Source of the DNA: Cytophagales bacterium
Lineage (GTDB): Bacteria; Bacteroidota; Bacteroidia; Cytophagales; Amoebophilaceae
Reading direction: 5' to 3'
DNA length: 14,663 nt
Assembly: GCA_022360235.1 (NCBI GenBank)
Contig: JAKSDE010000120.1
Location: 1 to 14,663 of the forward strand
Numbering within the stretch: position 1 is the stretch's first letter; each line of letters starts with the position of its first letter. The notes beneath the pieces were generated by a model that saw only the letters and a list, made by a program, of their open reading frames with translations, had not been told where the DNA came from and ran no database searches. Shown piece after piece: positions 7,100 through 14,648 of this stretch. The position numbers were made by a program, and so were the translations under genes.

Positions 7100-7131
7100 T
7101 TGTTTTATAAGCTAAACAATTCGTATAATTG
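7100..7131 (+). promoter_or_regulatory. Promoter of sppA
   Basis: TTG (7100-7102), a 21-base spacer, then TATAATTG (7124-7131), seven of eight matches to TAnnTTTG. It overlaps a TTG codon at 7129 that would otherwise extend the sppA frame, and so supports the ATG at 7159 as the real start. Confidence 0.45.
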
Positions 7132-7158
7132 CTTAATGTTAACCATAAACGACGCATT

Positions 7159-8961
7159 ATGAAAAATTTTTTTAAACGTGTAGTGGCTACAGTGCTACGT
7201 TTACTAGCTACTGTGTTTGGATTTATCATCTTCCTGGCAATAGGTTACTTTGTGATCAAGGGCATACTTTTATACAACATTGAAAAGCCTAAGCTAAAAG
7301 ATAATAGCGTACTACACATAGCATTGAAAGGAAAGCTCGTTGAACGAACTTTAGAGGTAAGGCTTCCGCTGAAGCCTTTCGAAGATAGGCAATTAGAATT
7401 AATTAGCCTCTTAGAAATCAAAAAGGCTATACAAAAGGCACAAGAGGATGACAAAATTGAGGGCATTTACCTAGAATTGAGAGAGTTACAAGGCGGATGG
7501 GCAAGCTTGGAAGAAATAAGGGAAGCTTTAATAGACTTTAAAGAAGAAGGAAAATTTATTGTAGCTTATGGAGAGCTATATAATCAGAAAGCTTATTATC
7601 TAGCCTCCCTTGCTGATAAAATTATCTTGCATCCAGAGGGGGCGTTCTTCTTTAGTGGCTTAAGCAAAAAAGTGGTCTTTTATAAATCATTGTTTCAAAA
7701 ACTCGACGCTGAGCCACTCATATTTCGCGCAGGTGAATATAAGAGCGCGGTAGAGCCTTTTTCGCGGAAAGATATGAGTCAAGAAAGTAGAGAGCAAGAC
7801 TCTTTATTACTCTTTTCGATATATGATCATTTTATAAGCGAGATAGCAGCGGCTAGAAAAATAGAGAGAATTTTCTTAAAGAAGATAGCTGATTCCTTAT
7901 TGATCCGTACTCCCCAAGATGCGTATAACTACCAATTAGTTGATAAAGTAGGCTATTTTGATGAAGTTGAATCGATCATGAAAGATAAACTAGACCTAGA
8001 TGAAGACGAAGTTATCAATTATGTGCCTTTTAAGAAATATACTGCCTATCTAAGGCACAAGACCCCCCAATCAACCAAAGATAACATAGCGGTCCTGGTT
8101 GCCGAAGGAGATATTGTGAATGGAAGAGGAAGGCCTTATAGTATAGGAGCAAAGTACTTTGCAGAAAGTATTCGAAGAATCAGAGAAGACGAAAAAATTA
8201 AAGCAGTGGTAGTGAGAATCAACTCACCGGGCGGATATGCACTTGCCTCTGACATTATATGGAGAGAATTAGTGCTGACAAAAGCTAAAAAGCCACTCGT
8301 TGCTTCTATGTCTGATGTAGCTGCCTCTGGTGGCTATTATGTAGCCATGGCCTGTGATCGTATTGTAGCACAACCTACTACGGTTACAGGTTCTATCGGT
8401 GTGTTTGGTCTTTGGGTAGATGCAGGTAAACTACTAGAAGAGAAACTAGGCATTACCACTGATGTTATCAAAACAGCAAAATCTGCAGATATCTTTCATC
8501 TAGGATGGCCATTAGGTTTGAATACTGGTAGGCCCCTGACCGCCTACGAGAAAAAATTTATGCAGGAGACCATTGAAAAAGTGTATGATAGATTCTTGGA
8601 AAAAGTAGCTGAAGGAAGAGACCTAACTAAAGCGTCAGTAGCCCGTATAGCTTCAGGAAGAGTATGGACAGGCACCCTTGCCAAAGAGAATGGCTTGATA
8701 GACAAGCTGGGAAGCTTAGACGATGCGATCAAAATGGCAGCAGAAGCAGCCGACTTAGATGATGATGAATATACGGTTGCTTACTGGCCTAAGCAAGCAA
8801 TAACCTTCGAAGAAATTTTGGGAGATTGGACAGGGTTGGTCAAAGAAAAAATAGTGCGTCATAGTCTAGGAGAAACCTATCCTCATTTAGAAAGCATGAA
8901 GAAGCTTGTAAACATGACAGGTGTGCAGGCGCGTTTGCCTTACGCGATTGAAATTGAGTAG
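7159..8961 (+). CDS. sppA: Signal peptide peptidase SppA, long (67-kDa) type
   Basis: Membrane-anchored serine protease that degrades signal peptides left in the cytoplasmic membrane. The 600 residues match the long two-domain form (E. coli SppA has 618). An N-terminal transmembrane segment (about 7-34) is followed by two ClpP-fold repeats. The catalytic lysine is K195 in the N-terminal half (AGEYKSAVEPF) and the nucleophile is S390 in the C-terminal half (SDVAASGGYYVAM), the Ser/Lys dyad of this family. NSPGG (about 355-359) is the second conserved loop. The ATG at 7159 is chosen over an in-frame TTG at 7129 because the latter lies in the promoter and would put a basic stretch before the membrane helix. 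The gene is divergent from folK, 138 bases apart. All key residues are present. Confidence 0.95.
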   Translation: MKNFFKRVVATVLRLLATVFGFIIFLAIGYFVIKGILLYNIEKPKLKDNSVLHIALKGKLVERTLEVRLPLKPFEDRQLELISLLEIKKAIQKAQEDDKIEGIYLELRELQGGWASLEEIREALIDFKEEGKFIVAYGELYNQKAYYLASLADKIILHPEGAFFFSGLSKKVVFYKSLFQKLDAEPLIFRAGEYKSAVEPFSRKDMSQESREQDSLLLFSIYDHFISEIAAARKIERIFLKKIADSLLIRTPQDAYNYQLVDKVGYFDEVESIMKDKLDLDEDEVINYVPFKKYTAYLRHKTPQSTKDNIAVLVAEGDIVNGRGRPYSIGAKYFAESIRRIREDEKIKAVVVRINSPGGYALASDIIWRELVLTKAKKPLVASMSDVAASGGYYVAMACDRIVAQPTTVTGSIGVFGLWVDAGKLLEEKLGITTDVIKTAKSADIFHLGWPLGLNTGRPLTAYEKKFMQETIEKVYDRFLEKVAEGRDLTKASVARIASGRVWTGTLAKENGLIDKLGSLDDAIKMAAEAADLDDDEYTVAYWPKQAITFEEILGDWTGLVKEKIVRHSLGETYPHLESMKKLVNMTGVQARLPYAIEIE

Positions 8962-9067
8962 CCACAAGGGGGGGATAGATTTGCGTATTAAAAATGACGA
9001 GGGTGACAGTTAAGTAGTCGACCCTTAAGAACGCTCGATGACTCTATTTTTGATGCGTTTTGCAACA

Positions 9068-9097
9068 GGCTAAGTTCGTCATTTATCGGGCTTAGCC
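9068..9097. repeat. Hairpin GGCTAAG/CTTAGCC
   Basis: GGCTAAG (9068-9074) pairs perfectly with CTTAGCC (9091-9097) across 16 bases. It is followed by CTTACTTTTTG, so it could act as a weak transcription terminator reading rightward after sppA, though it is about 110 bases past the stop codon. Confidence 0.3.
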
Positions 9098-9129
9098 CTT
9101 ACTTTTTGTTCCCCTGCCGGGGGCCCTCA

Positions 9130-9262
9130 CCGCTGTTGAAAAATGGCTAAAATTCTTGCGCTACGTGCTAAAGATTGGTAAACTCGTCGCTCCGCTCCTC
9201 AGACACGCCAATTTTTGGCCGCACTTCGCTGAGAATTTCTGAACGCCATTTTTCAAAGGCGG
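9130..9262. repeat. Imperfect palindromic element of 133 bases
   Basis: The outer arms are CCGC-TG-TTGAAAAATGGC (9130-9147) and GCCATTTTTCAA-AG-GCGG (9245-9262), 16 of 18 paired. Weaker pairing continues inward (AAATTCT with AGAATTT, ATTGG with CCAAT), so most of the unit could fold into one long hairpin. No reading frame. It resembles dispersed intergenic palindromes, but other copies are not visible in this window. Confidence 0.5.
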
Positions 9263-9497
9263 ATCTATAGTATGGAGACTGTTGCAAAACTAGGTTACAG
9301 CCCTTCTTGATAGGCTATATGAACGGATTTTGATGCGTTTGGCAGTAGTCTAGGAGCTATCTATTTTTTGCCAGGTTTTGTAGTGCCCTACAGGTTTTTC
9401 TTGCAAATATTACTACGCTATATATGAGTTTTTATGAGCTAAAATCGTCATTTTAAGTGTAAAAACACAGTATTGAATACTTGTTAAGGGTCGACTA

Positions 9498-9851
9498 TAT
9501 AAGTAGGACTTACTTCTACGTCTTGTCTGAAAGAAAATAAAAACTCAATAGTTACACCGGCTGAATCAATGCCTAACTCTCTTATAGTTCCCTTTGTACT
9601 GTTTCGCTGCTACTTTCCCCGGCATCAACATGCCCAGTTACTGATATACTAAACATCCCTGGGTAGTGGTCTGTGTTATGAGAACGACGCTGAAGAAGGA
9701 GTTGGTTTGATTTGTCGAACAAGTACAGATGAACAGCACGATGAACTTTTCCTAGCTCATGGACTTCTTTCCTGGAGAGAACCTTTCCTGTTCTATTTCC
9801 ATAGTCGTCAAGAACATCAATTTTATTATTACTCCCATGTAAGTTTCTCAT
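9498..9851 (-). pseudogene. NUDIX hydrolase, frameshifted and truncated
   Basis: From an ATG at 9849-9851 the frame encodes a start typical of YfcD-like / isopentenyl-diphosphate isomerase-like NUDIX proteins: IDVLDDYGNRTGKVLSRKEV, then HRAVHLYLF, LLLQRRS, and the NUDIX box beginning GHVDAGESSSETVQREL. The box should continue with a residue and EELGI; here one base is missing and a TAA (9582-9584) follows. Shifting frame restores LGIDSAGVTIEFLFSFRQDVEVSPTYI up to 9498, where the inverted-repeat element begins and the C-terminal part is lost. So there are two lesions, a -1 frameshift inside the catalytic box and a truncation. Natural substrate unknown. A GTG further upstream (9881) is a less likely start. 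Confidence 0.85.
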
Positions 9852-9881
9852 CCGTTGCAATGTGTTGTTTATACCTCCCAC

Positions 9882-10036
9882 CCTTGTTAAAGATCAAGAT
9901 CGCTGCGAATGATCATGCTAAAGTTAAAGCTAGCGTGTTTTCTCAATGAGTAGGGTGGCTTTGATGAAATTCATAAAACTTTCTTAACTATCTTTATGTA
10001 ACACTCTCTAAAAAGCTTCCTTAAAACTAGAGAAGG
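9882..10036. other. Non-coding stretch upstream of the NUDIX remnant and the hydroxylase gene
   Basis: No gene seen. It separates the minus-strand NUDIX remnant from the plus-strand hydroxylase gene. A TTG-N17-TAACTTTA pattern on the minus strand (within about 9915-9945) may be the old NUDIX promoter, but the spacing is short. Confidence 0.3.
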
Positions 10037-10068
10037 TTGGAAAATATTAGCTTAGTTCTTTATTTTTG
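10037..10068 (+). promoter_or_regulatory. Promoter of the fatty acid hydroxylase gene
   Basis: TTG (10037-10039), a 21-base spacer, then TATTTTTG (10061-10068), a perfect TAnnTTTG box. It lies 28 bases before the ATG at 10097 and rules out starting translation at the in-frame TTG at 10037. Confidence 0.55.
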
Positions 10069-10096
10069 TAATAAAAGTCTTTTAAAAAATAATGTC

Positions 10097-10720
10097 ATGG
10101 ATACTTCGACCCAGGTCAGAACACCTCATCATAAGGGTACCACTGCGTTGTTTAAAAATCCGTTGCTAGAAAAACTGACCAGAACACATATTGCTGTACC
10201 TATTTCTATTTTTGTAGTGTTCGCTGTGAGTTTAATTTATTGGGCATTGCACCACAATTTATTAAGTTTCGGGGCTGTACTTATTGTTTTTCTGGCAGGA
10301 TTCCTCACTTTTACCTTGGTAGAATACCTCGTCCATCGCTATGTATTTCATATGGGTACCAGTACTAAAACAAAAGCGAAAATTCAATACACCTTTCATG
10401 GGGTACATCATGACTACCCTAAAGACAAGGAGCGCTTAGCTATGCCCCCTTTAGTGAGTGTAACCATTAGTGTGCTCTTATTCTTAGTTTTTAAGTTGAG
10501 CATGGGTAATTATGCCTTTGCTTTTTTACCAGGCTTTGTGGTGGGCTATGCAAGCTACTTGCTGGTACACTATGCTATTCATGCTTATCAACCCCCTAAA
10601 AATTTCTTGAAACATCTGTGGATCAACCATGGTATCCATCACTATAAAGATCATGAACGTGCTTTTGGTGTATCTTCTCCGCTCTGGGACTATATCTTTG
10701 GAACGATACCTAAGAAGTAA
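10097..10720 (+). CDS. Fatty acid hydroxylase superfamily membrane protein
   Basis: Integral membrane di-iron enzyme of the fatty acid hydroxylase/sterol desaturase superfamily, 207 residues. The histidine boxes that bind the two iron atoms are all visible: HRYVFH (80-85), FHGVHHDYP (100-108), HYAIH (158-162) and NHGIHH (177-182). Four hydrophobic segments (about 32-52, 55-77, 117-133, 138-157) surround them. The layout, with HGVHHDYP and a C-terminal HGIHH, is that of the fatty acid 2-hydroxylase (Scs7/FA2H) branch. 2-hydroxylation of fatty acids of sphingolipids or other membrane lipids is therefore likely, but not certain. No cytochrome b5 domain is fused. The ATG at 10097 fits the promoter just upstream. 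yraN follows after 68 bases with no promoter of its own. Confidence 0.85.
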   Translation: MDTSTQVRTPHHKGTTALFKNPLLEKLTRTHIAVPISIFVVFAVSLIYWALHHNLLSFGAVLIVFLAGFLTFTLVEYLVHRYVFHMGTSTKTKAKIQYTFHGVHHDYPKDKERLAMPPLVSVTISVLLFLVFKLSMGNYAFAFLPGFVVGYASYLLVHYAIHAYQPPKNFLKHLWINHGIHHYKDHERAFGVSSPLWDYIFGTIPKK

Positions 10721-10788
10721 CACAGCATAAAAAGCTTCATTTTCAAGGTTAATAAGCCATATAAGTGCATTAACGAGTTAACTTCAAA

Positions 10789-11148
10789 ATGAGCAATCGT
10801 TATCATTCTCATCGATTGGGAGAAGAAGCAGAAAGACGAGCGGTTCGCTATTTACAAGAAAGAGGGTTTACGCTTGTTGTCTGTAACTATCGATACAAAA
10901 AAGCAGAGATTGACATCATCGCAAAAGAGAGAGATCTTTTGTTGTTTGTAGAAGTAAAGGCAAGAAGTAGTGAGCGTTTTGGTCATCCAGAGGAGTTTGT
11001 GACCCCATTAAAGAAGCAGTTACTACTAACAGCAGCAGAAAATTATATAATGACACATAATTGGACAAAATCCATTCGATTCGACATCATTGCAGTATTG
11101 AAGAAGCAGGGTGAAATTCAAATAGATCACTTTGAAGATGCTTTCTAG
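10789..11148 (+). CDS. YraN/UPF0102 family protein (endonuclease-like fold)
   Basis: A 119-residue protein with the UPF0102 pattern: LGEEAERRAVRYLQERGF (10-27), NYRYKKAEIDIIA (33-45), LFVEVKARSSERFG (52-65). This family has the restriction-endonuclease-like fold; E40, D42, E55 and K57 line up with the E-x-D...E-x-K metal-binding core. Its cellular role is not firmly established; a link to DNA uptake or Holliday-junction processing has been proposed for relatives. Length is normal. It is probably transcribed with the upstream hydroxylase gene, since the gap shows no promoter. Functional coupling between the two is not evident. Confidence 0.9.
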   Translation: MSNRYHSHRLGEEAERRAVRYLQERGFTLVVCNYRYKKAEIDIIAKERDLLLFVEVKARSSERFGHPEEFVTPLKKQLLLTAAENYIMTHNWTKSIRFDIIAVLKKQGEIQIDHFEDAF

Positions 11149-11254
11149 TTAAAGTTCCAGGCACCTATCATTTTTAATTTACCGAGCTTTACATGCATAG
11201 ACAGCCTACAAAACTTTACTTCATACTTCCCAGCCATTTAAAAAGTCGTACCTT

Positions 11255-12286
11255 ATGGTGGAAAAAGAAAAAAGCTATCTAGAAGAAGAGGAAAAATTCT
11301 TTGAGCACTATTGTATTAAGGTAGATCCTCAACAGATCGCCCTTAGGATCGATAAGTTTTTGATAGACCGGCTACCTCATGTAACGAGAAATAAAATCCA
11401 ACTGGCTATCAAAAATAAATTGATACAAGTTAACCAAAAGCCTACAAAGCCTTGTTATAAAGTGAAGCCAAACGATGAGATCAAGGTAGTGCTTCCCAAG
11501 GCCTTACAAGCTATCGAAGTATTTCCTGAAAACATTCCCCTCGCTATTGTGTATGAAGATGAATCCCTCCTAGTTGTTGACAAGCCAGCGGGTATGGTTG
11601 TGCACCCTGCTTATCAAAACTGGACTGGCACGTTACTCAATGCCCTGGCTTACCACTTTCAACCACTCCCTACCCTGGAAAACAATGAAAATCGTCCTGG
11701 GCTCGTACACAGAATTGATAAAGGCACTTCAGGGTTACTCGTTGTTGCCAAGACAGAAGAAAGTATAACCGCCTTGGCAAAGCAGTTTTATGATCATTCG
11801 ATCAAGCGTGTTTACTATGCCCTTGTCTGGGGAACGCCAGCCAAAGAAGCAGGTACCATCGATGTCAATATTGGTAGGAGTCCTAAGGATCGTCGTGTTA
11901 TGGTCGCTTTTCCAGCAGGGAAAACAGGCAAGAAAGCTATTACCCACTACAAAGTAATCAAAAAGTTTCAGTATGTTTCCTTAGTCCAATGTAAACTTGA
12001 GACAGGCCGTACGCATCAAATTCGTGCTCACATGCAATACATCGGCCATCCTCTCTTTAACGATGCACGTTATGGCGGAGATCAAATCTTACGAGGCCCT
12101 CGTTTTTCAAAATATAAGGCTTTTATTGGAAATTGTTTCAAGTATATGCCTCGTCAAGCTTTACATGCCCAATCATTAGGGTTTGTCCATCCTGCCACCC
12201 AGCAGCCGGTATATTTTGAATCTGAGCTTCCGCATGATTTCAAGACGGTGTTAGAAAAGTGGGGAAGGTATGCACATACCCACTGA
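11255..12286 (+). CDS. rluD: RluD-type pseudouridine synthase
   Basis: RNA-modifying enzyme of the RluA family that converts specific uridines, normally in 23S rRNA helix 69 for RluD, to pseudouridine. The 343 residues contain an N-terminal S4 RNA-binding domain (about 28-80) and a catalytic domain with the family motif HRIDKGTSGLLVVAK, catalytic aspartate D155. LETGRTHQIRAHMQYIGHPLFND and the final ALHAQSLGFVHP block are also typical. The first 25 residues are acidic and glutamate-rich (YLEEEEKFFEHY) and precede the S4 domain. The gap to yraN is 106 bases without a convincing promoter. Assignment to RluD rather than RluA or RluC rests on the S4 domain and overall pattern; exact target site not provable here. 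Confidence 0.9.
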   Translation: MVEKEKSYLEEEEKFFEHYCIKVDPQQIALRIDKFLIDRLPHVTRNKIQLAIKNKLIQVNQKPTKPCYKVKPNDEIKVVLPKALQAIEVFPENIPLAIVYEDESLLVVDKPAGMVVHPAYQNWTGTLLNALAYHFQPLPTLENNENRPGLVHRIDKGTSGLLVVAKTEESITALAKQFYDHSIKRVYYALVWGTPAKEAGTIDVNIGRSPKDRRVMVAFPAGKTGKKAITHYKVIKKFQYVSLVQCKLETGRTHQIRAHMQYIGHPLFNDARYGGDQILRGPRFSKYKAFIGNCFKYMPRQALHAQSLGFVHPATQQPVYFESELPHDFKTVLEKWGRYAHTH

Positions 12287-12375
12287 TGCTGCGCAGGGGT
12301 ATACTTGTCAAACACTAAAAATGGAATAGCAAAAGACTTCATCCGACAAAAAGCTTCAAGAAATCTTTTTTCTTC

Positions 12376-12405
12376 TTGGTTGTATTGCATTTAGTAGTTA
12401 CTTTG
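12376..12405 (+). promoter_or_regulatory. Promoter of tRNA-Ala
   Basis: TTG (12376-12378), a 19-base spacer, then TTACTTTG (12398-12405), seven of eight matches to TAnnTTTG. The mature tRNA begins 50 bases further on, so a short 5' leader would be trimmed by RNase P. Confidence 0.4.
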
Positions 12406-12455
12406 CCAACCTATTCCAAAGACAGGGGTGCTAAGCTCCTGGGCGTTAAAAGATG

Positions 12456-12529
12456 GGGGAATTAGCTCAGCTGGCTAGAGCGTCTCGATGGCATCGAGAA
12501 GGTCGAGGGTTCGACTCCCTCATTCTCCA
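12456..12529 (+). tRNA. tRNA-Ala (anticodon GGC)
   Basis: A full 74-base cloverleaf: acceptor GGGGAAT (12456-12462) with ATTCTCC (12522-12528), D stem GCTC/GAGC, anticodon stem TCTCG/CGAGA around loop ATGGCAT with anticodon GGC at 12490-12492, five-base variable loop, and T stem GAGGG/CCCTC around TTCGACT. The only wobble in the acceptor stem is G3-T70, the classic identity element of alanine tRNA. The discriminator is A (12529). CCA is not encoded. It reads the GCC and GCU codons. Confidence 0.96.
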
Positions 12530-12570
12530 CGGATGAGTTCCGAGTTAAAAACTTTTTCCAAATTCTCCAC
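12522..12570. repeat. Direct repeat of the tRNA 3' end
   Basis: ATTCTCCAC at 12522-12530, which ends the tRNA gene, recurs at 12562-12570. The 31 bases between hold degenerate heptamers (GAGTTCC, GAGTTAA). This may be a small duplication or the scar of an insertion at the tRNA end; nine bases is short enough to be chance. Confidence 0.4.
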
Positions 12571-12884
12571 TGAGGTTGTAGAAAACTAGGCAGGAATTGT
12601 TTCAATATGGGGTGGAAAAGTGGATAAAACCACCCTATGAAAATGAAAGCGCAGGCAACCTTGCGTGCTATCCGTTGACTTAGTTGACTCACCTTATATT
12701 ATAGTCGGCCCTGAAGTAATATTTTCTAAGGGAATTAGCACAAAAAAGTATCCCTCATCCTCGCACAACTTTTGGGTGTTGAGCCCCAGCTCTCCTTAGT
12801 TGATCCATAAAAGACGAAATGGCTGTCCTGAGTTGCCAACTCAGCACCCTTCATAGCCCTACTTTGTAGAGCAATCAGTGAGCA
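12571..12884. other. Non-coding stretch, no gene recognised
   Basis: No supported reading frame on either strand. Two small hairpins are visible: GGGTGG/CCACCC (within about 12617-12638) and CTGAGTT-GCC-AACTCAG (12828-12844). It separates tRNA-Ala from the heptamer array. Confidence 0.5.
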
Positions 12885-13045
12885 GAACTCGGAACTCAGA
12901 ACTCGGAACTCAGAACTCGGAACTCAGAACTCAGAACTCGGAACTCAGAACGCAGAACTCGGAACTCAGAACGCAGAACGCAGAACTCGGAACTCGGAAC
13001 GCAGAACTCGGAACTCGGAACGCAGAACTCAGAACGCGGAACTCG
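12885..13045. repeat. Heptamer tandem array, 23 units
   Basis: The array is exactly 161 bases, 23 uninterrupted seven-base units. Units are GAACTCG, GAACTCA, GAACGCA, and one GAACGCG; all variation is at the fifth and seventh bases. Because seven is not a multiple of three, any frame through it cycles every 21 bases, giving an accidental reading frame of Asn/Ser/Glu/Leu/Thr repeats that I do not regard as a gene. It ends nine bases before the gatB stop codon on the opposite strand. Such short tandem heptamers grow and shrink by slippage. Confidence 0.97.
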
Positions 13046-13054
13046 AAACAACGT

Positions 13055-14515
13055 TCATGCATCCATCAACTTTTGCTTGAGTAACTCACTGGTAAGAGTG
13101 GGATCAGCTTGGCCTTTACTCTTCTTCATAATCTCTCCCATAAACATTCCCAAGAGACCTTTTTTACCATTTTTATAGGCAGCTACTTTGTGTGGGTAGG
13201 TAGCAATCACCTCATCTACCAATACCTGTATTGTACTAGCATCACTTTCTTGGCGTAGCTGAAGCGCTTCTACAAGTTCAAGCGGTGTTTTTTCAGGACG
13301 TTTCAGTAAGGCAGGATACAGTCGTTGTGAGGCTGCTGAAAAGCTTATCCGCTTCTCTTCTACTAATGCAATTAAATCAGCCAATGTTTTAGGCGTTAGC
13401 GGAAACTGCTGTATAGGCACAGCTAATTCATTAAGATACGATTTAACAGGCCCCATCATCCAATTAGAAGCTGCTTTGTAATACGGGGTTAATTGACAGA
13501 GTTCTTCGAAAAACAAGGCGGTTGCTTTATCACCAGTTAGTACAGCGGCATCATAGGGAGGGAGCTGGTAGACATTTACCAACTTTTTGAAAAGTTCGCT
13601 AGGCAAGCTCGGTAGGGTTTGTCGTATTTGTTCAATCCATGCTTCTGAGATGGTCAGCGGGCTCAAGTCAGGCTCGGGGAAATAACGATAGTCACTCAAT
13701 GTTTCTTTAGTTCGTTGACTGCTCGTTTTACCAGTCGTAGCATCATACCCTCTTGTCTCAGAAATAACTTCCCCTCCCCCTTCAATTACTTCGATCTGTT
13801 GTTCAATTTCATGTTCAATAGCTAGCTGCACATTCCGTATAGAGTTCATGTTCTTCACTTCTACCTTTGCGCCCCATGCTTGTGCATCTTTGCGCCTCAC
13901 AGAGACGTTGGCATCACACCGTAAAGAGCCTTCTTCCATATTGCCATCACATATGTCAAGATATCGTACAAGCTTCCTAATCTCTGTCAAGAAATTATAA
14001 GCCTCTTCAGAAGTGGTTATAACTGGCTTGGTAACAATCTCAACGAGGGGTATACCCGCTCTATTAAAATCGATCAAGGTTTCGTTAGCAGCCGCTCCAT
14101 GAATGGATTTTCCTGTATCTTCTTCTAAGTGAATCCTTGTGAGTTCAATATTGCGCTCTTTGCCATCTTTGGTGTTAATCGTTACGTAGCCTCCGCGGCA
14201 AATGGGCGTTTTGTCTTGTGTAATCTGATAACCTTTGGGCAAGTCTGGATAAAAATAGTTTTTTCTAGCAAATACATTCTCTCGGGTAATGGTAGAATGA
14301 CAGGCAATTCCCATTTTAATAGTATACTCTACAGCTTTCTTATTGATTGTAGGCAGAGTACCTGGGTGAGCTAAGGTAATGGTGCTTATGTTTGTATTAG
14401 GAAGGTTGCCATACGCCGTCGTCTCAGGAGAAAACATTTTGCTTTGGGTAAGCAACTGTCCATGTACTTCTAGCCCTATGGTGACTGTATATTTCTCTCT
14501 TATAGTAGCATCCAT
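13055..14515 (-). CDS. gatB: Aspartyl/glutamyl-tRNA(Asn/Gln) amidotransferase subunit B
   Basis: GatB is the tRNA-binding kinase subunit of the GatCAB complex, which converts Glu-tRNA(Gln) or Asp-tRNA(Asn) to the correctly amidated form in the cytoplasm. The 486 residues are full length. Motifs: GLEVHGQL (14-21), RIHLEEDTGK (127-136), DFNRAGIPLVEIVTKP (149-164) and EEGSLRCDANVSVR (194-207) in the catalytic cradle, followed by the helical and YqeY-like C-terminal domain that contacts tRNA. The presence of GatB indicates that Gln-tRNA, Asn-tRNA or both are made by transamidation. gatA and gatC are not in the window. The TGA stop (13055-13057) lies right beside the heptamer array. No clear -33/-7 promoter was found in the 148 bases upstream. 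Confidence 0.97.
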   Translation of the reverse strand: MDATIREKYTVTIGLEVHGQLLTQSKMFSPETTAYGNLPNTNISTITLAHPGTLPTINKKAVEYTIKMGIACHSTITRENVFARKNYFYPDLPKGYQITQDKTPICRGGYVTINTKDGKERNIELTRIHLEEDTGKSIHGAAANETLIDFNRAGIPLVEIVTKPVITTSEEAYNFLTEIRKLVRYLDICDGNMEEGSLRCDANVSVRRKDAQAWGAKVEVKNMNSIRNVQLAIEHEIEQQIEVIEGGGEVISETRGYDATTGKTSSQRTKETLSDYRYFPEPDLSPLTISEAWIEQIRQTLPSLPSELFKKLVNVYQLPPYDAAVLTGDKATALFFEELCQLTPYYKAASNWMMGPVKSYLNELAVPIQQFPLTPKTLADLIALVEEKRISFSAASQRLYPALLKRPEKTPLELVEALQLRQESDASTIQVLVDEVIATYPHKVAAYKNGKKGLLGMFMGEIMKKSKGQADPTLTSELLKQKLMDA

Positions 14516-14617
14516 AATAGTATAGTAAAACAGTTTGGATTTAATATTGTATTTTAGTACCTAAAAATGAGTACAGCTAGCTAGCCACCCCTTCATAACG
14601 CTCGAGGGTTCTATCTT

Positions 14618-14648
14618 TTTAGTTCTTAGTTTCGAGTTCCTGGTTTCG
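14618..14648. repeat. Degenerate heptamers, opposite orientation
   Basis: About four seven-base steps (AGTTCTT, AGTTTCG, AGTTCCT, GGTTTCG) that on the minus strand resemble the GAACTCR unit at 12885. Together with the array they bracket gatB in inverted orientation. Too decayed to be certain. Confidence 0.4.

Larger units (their letters stand above)
9057..9290. repeat. Nested 12-base inverted repeat
   Basis: GTTTTGCAACAG at 9057-9068 is exactly inverted as CTGTTGCAAAAC at 9279-9290. Ends reading TGTTGCAAAA are familiar from some insertion sequences, so these may be the ends of a second, internally deleted element of about 234 bases. A 13-base direct repeat, TTTTGATGCGTTT (9048-9060 and 9328-9340), lies beside it. 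Confidence 0.45.
9015..9497. mobile_element. Element bounded by perfect 14-base inverted repeats, no transposase
   Basis: TAGTCGACCCTTAA at 9015-9028 is exactly inverted at 9484-9497. The outermost TA on each side can be read as a duplicated TA target, giving a 479-base element from GTCGAC to GTCGAC. No transposase-sized reading frame is present, so it would be a non-autonomous (MITE-like) element or the remains of an insertion sequence. Its right end sits exactly where the NUDIX gene loses its homology, as expected of an insertion. Two further inverted-repeat pairs are nested inside, which suggests repeated insertion. The family is not recognised. Confidence 0.55.

Noticed and set aside
9707-9949. 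Plus-strand frame opposite the NUDIX remnant
   Set aside because: It is antisense to a recognisable NUDIX coding sequence and has no family features.
12154-12390. Minus-strand frame over the rluD 3' end
   Set aside because: It is antisense to the conserved C-terminal codons of rluD and shows no recognisable domain.
12462-12692. Minus-strand frame across tRNA-Ala
   Set aside because: Its C-terminal part is the antisense translation of the tRNA gene, a well-known spurious call.
12878-13084. Open frame through the heptamer array encoding Asn/Ser/Glu-rich repeats
   Set aside because: It is a by-product of the seven-base periodicity, which leaves frames open; it has no start signal of its own and overlaps the gatB end.
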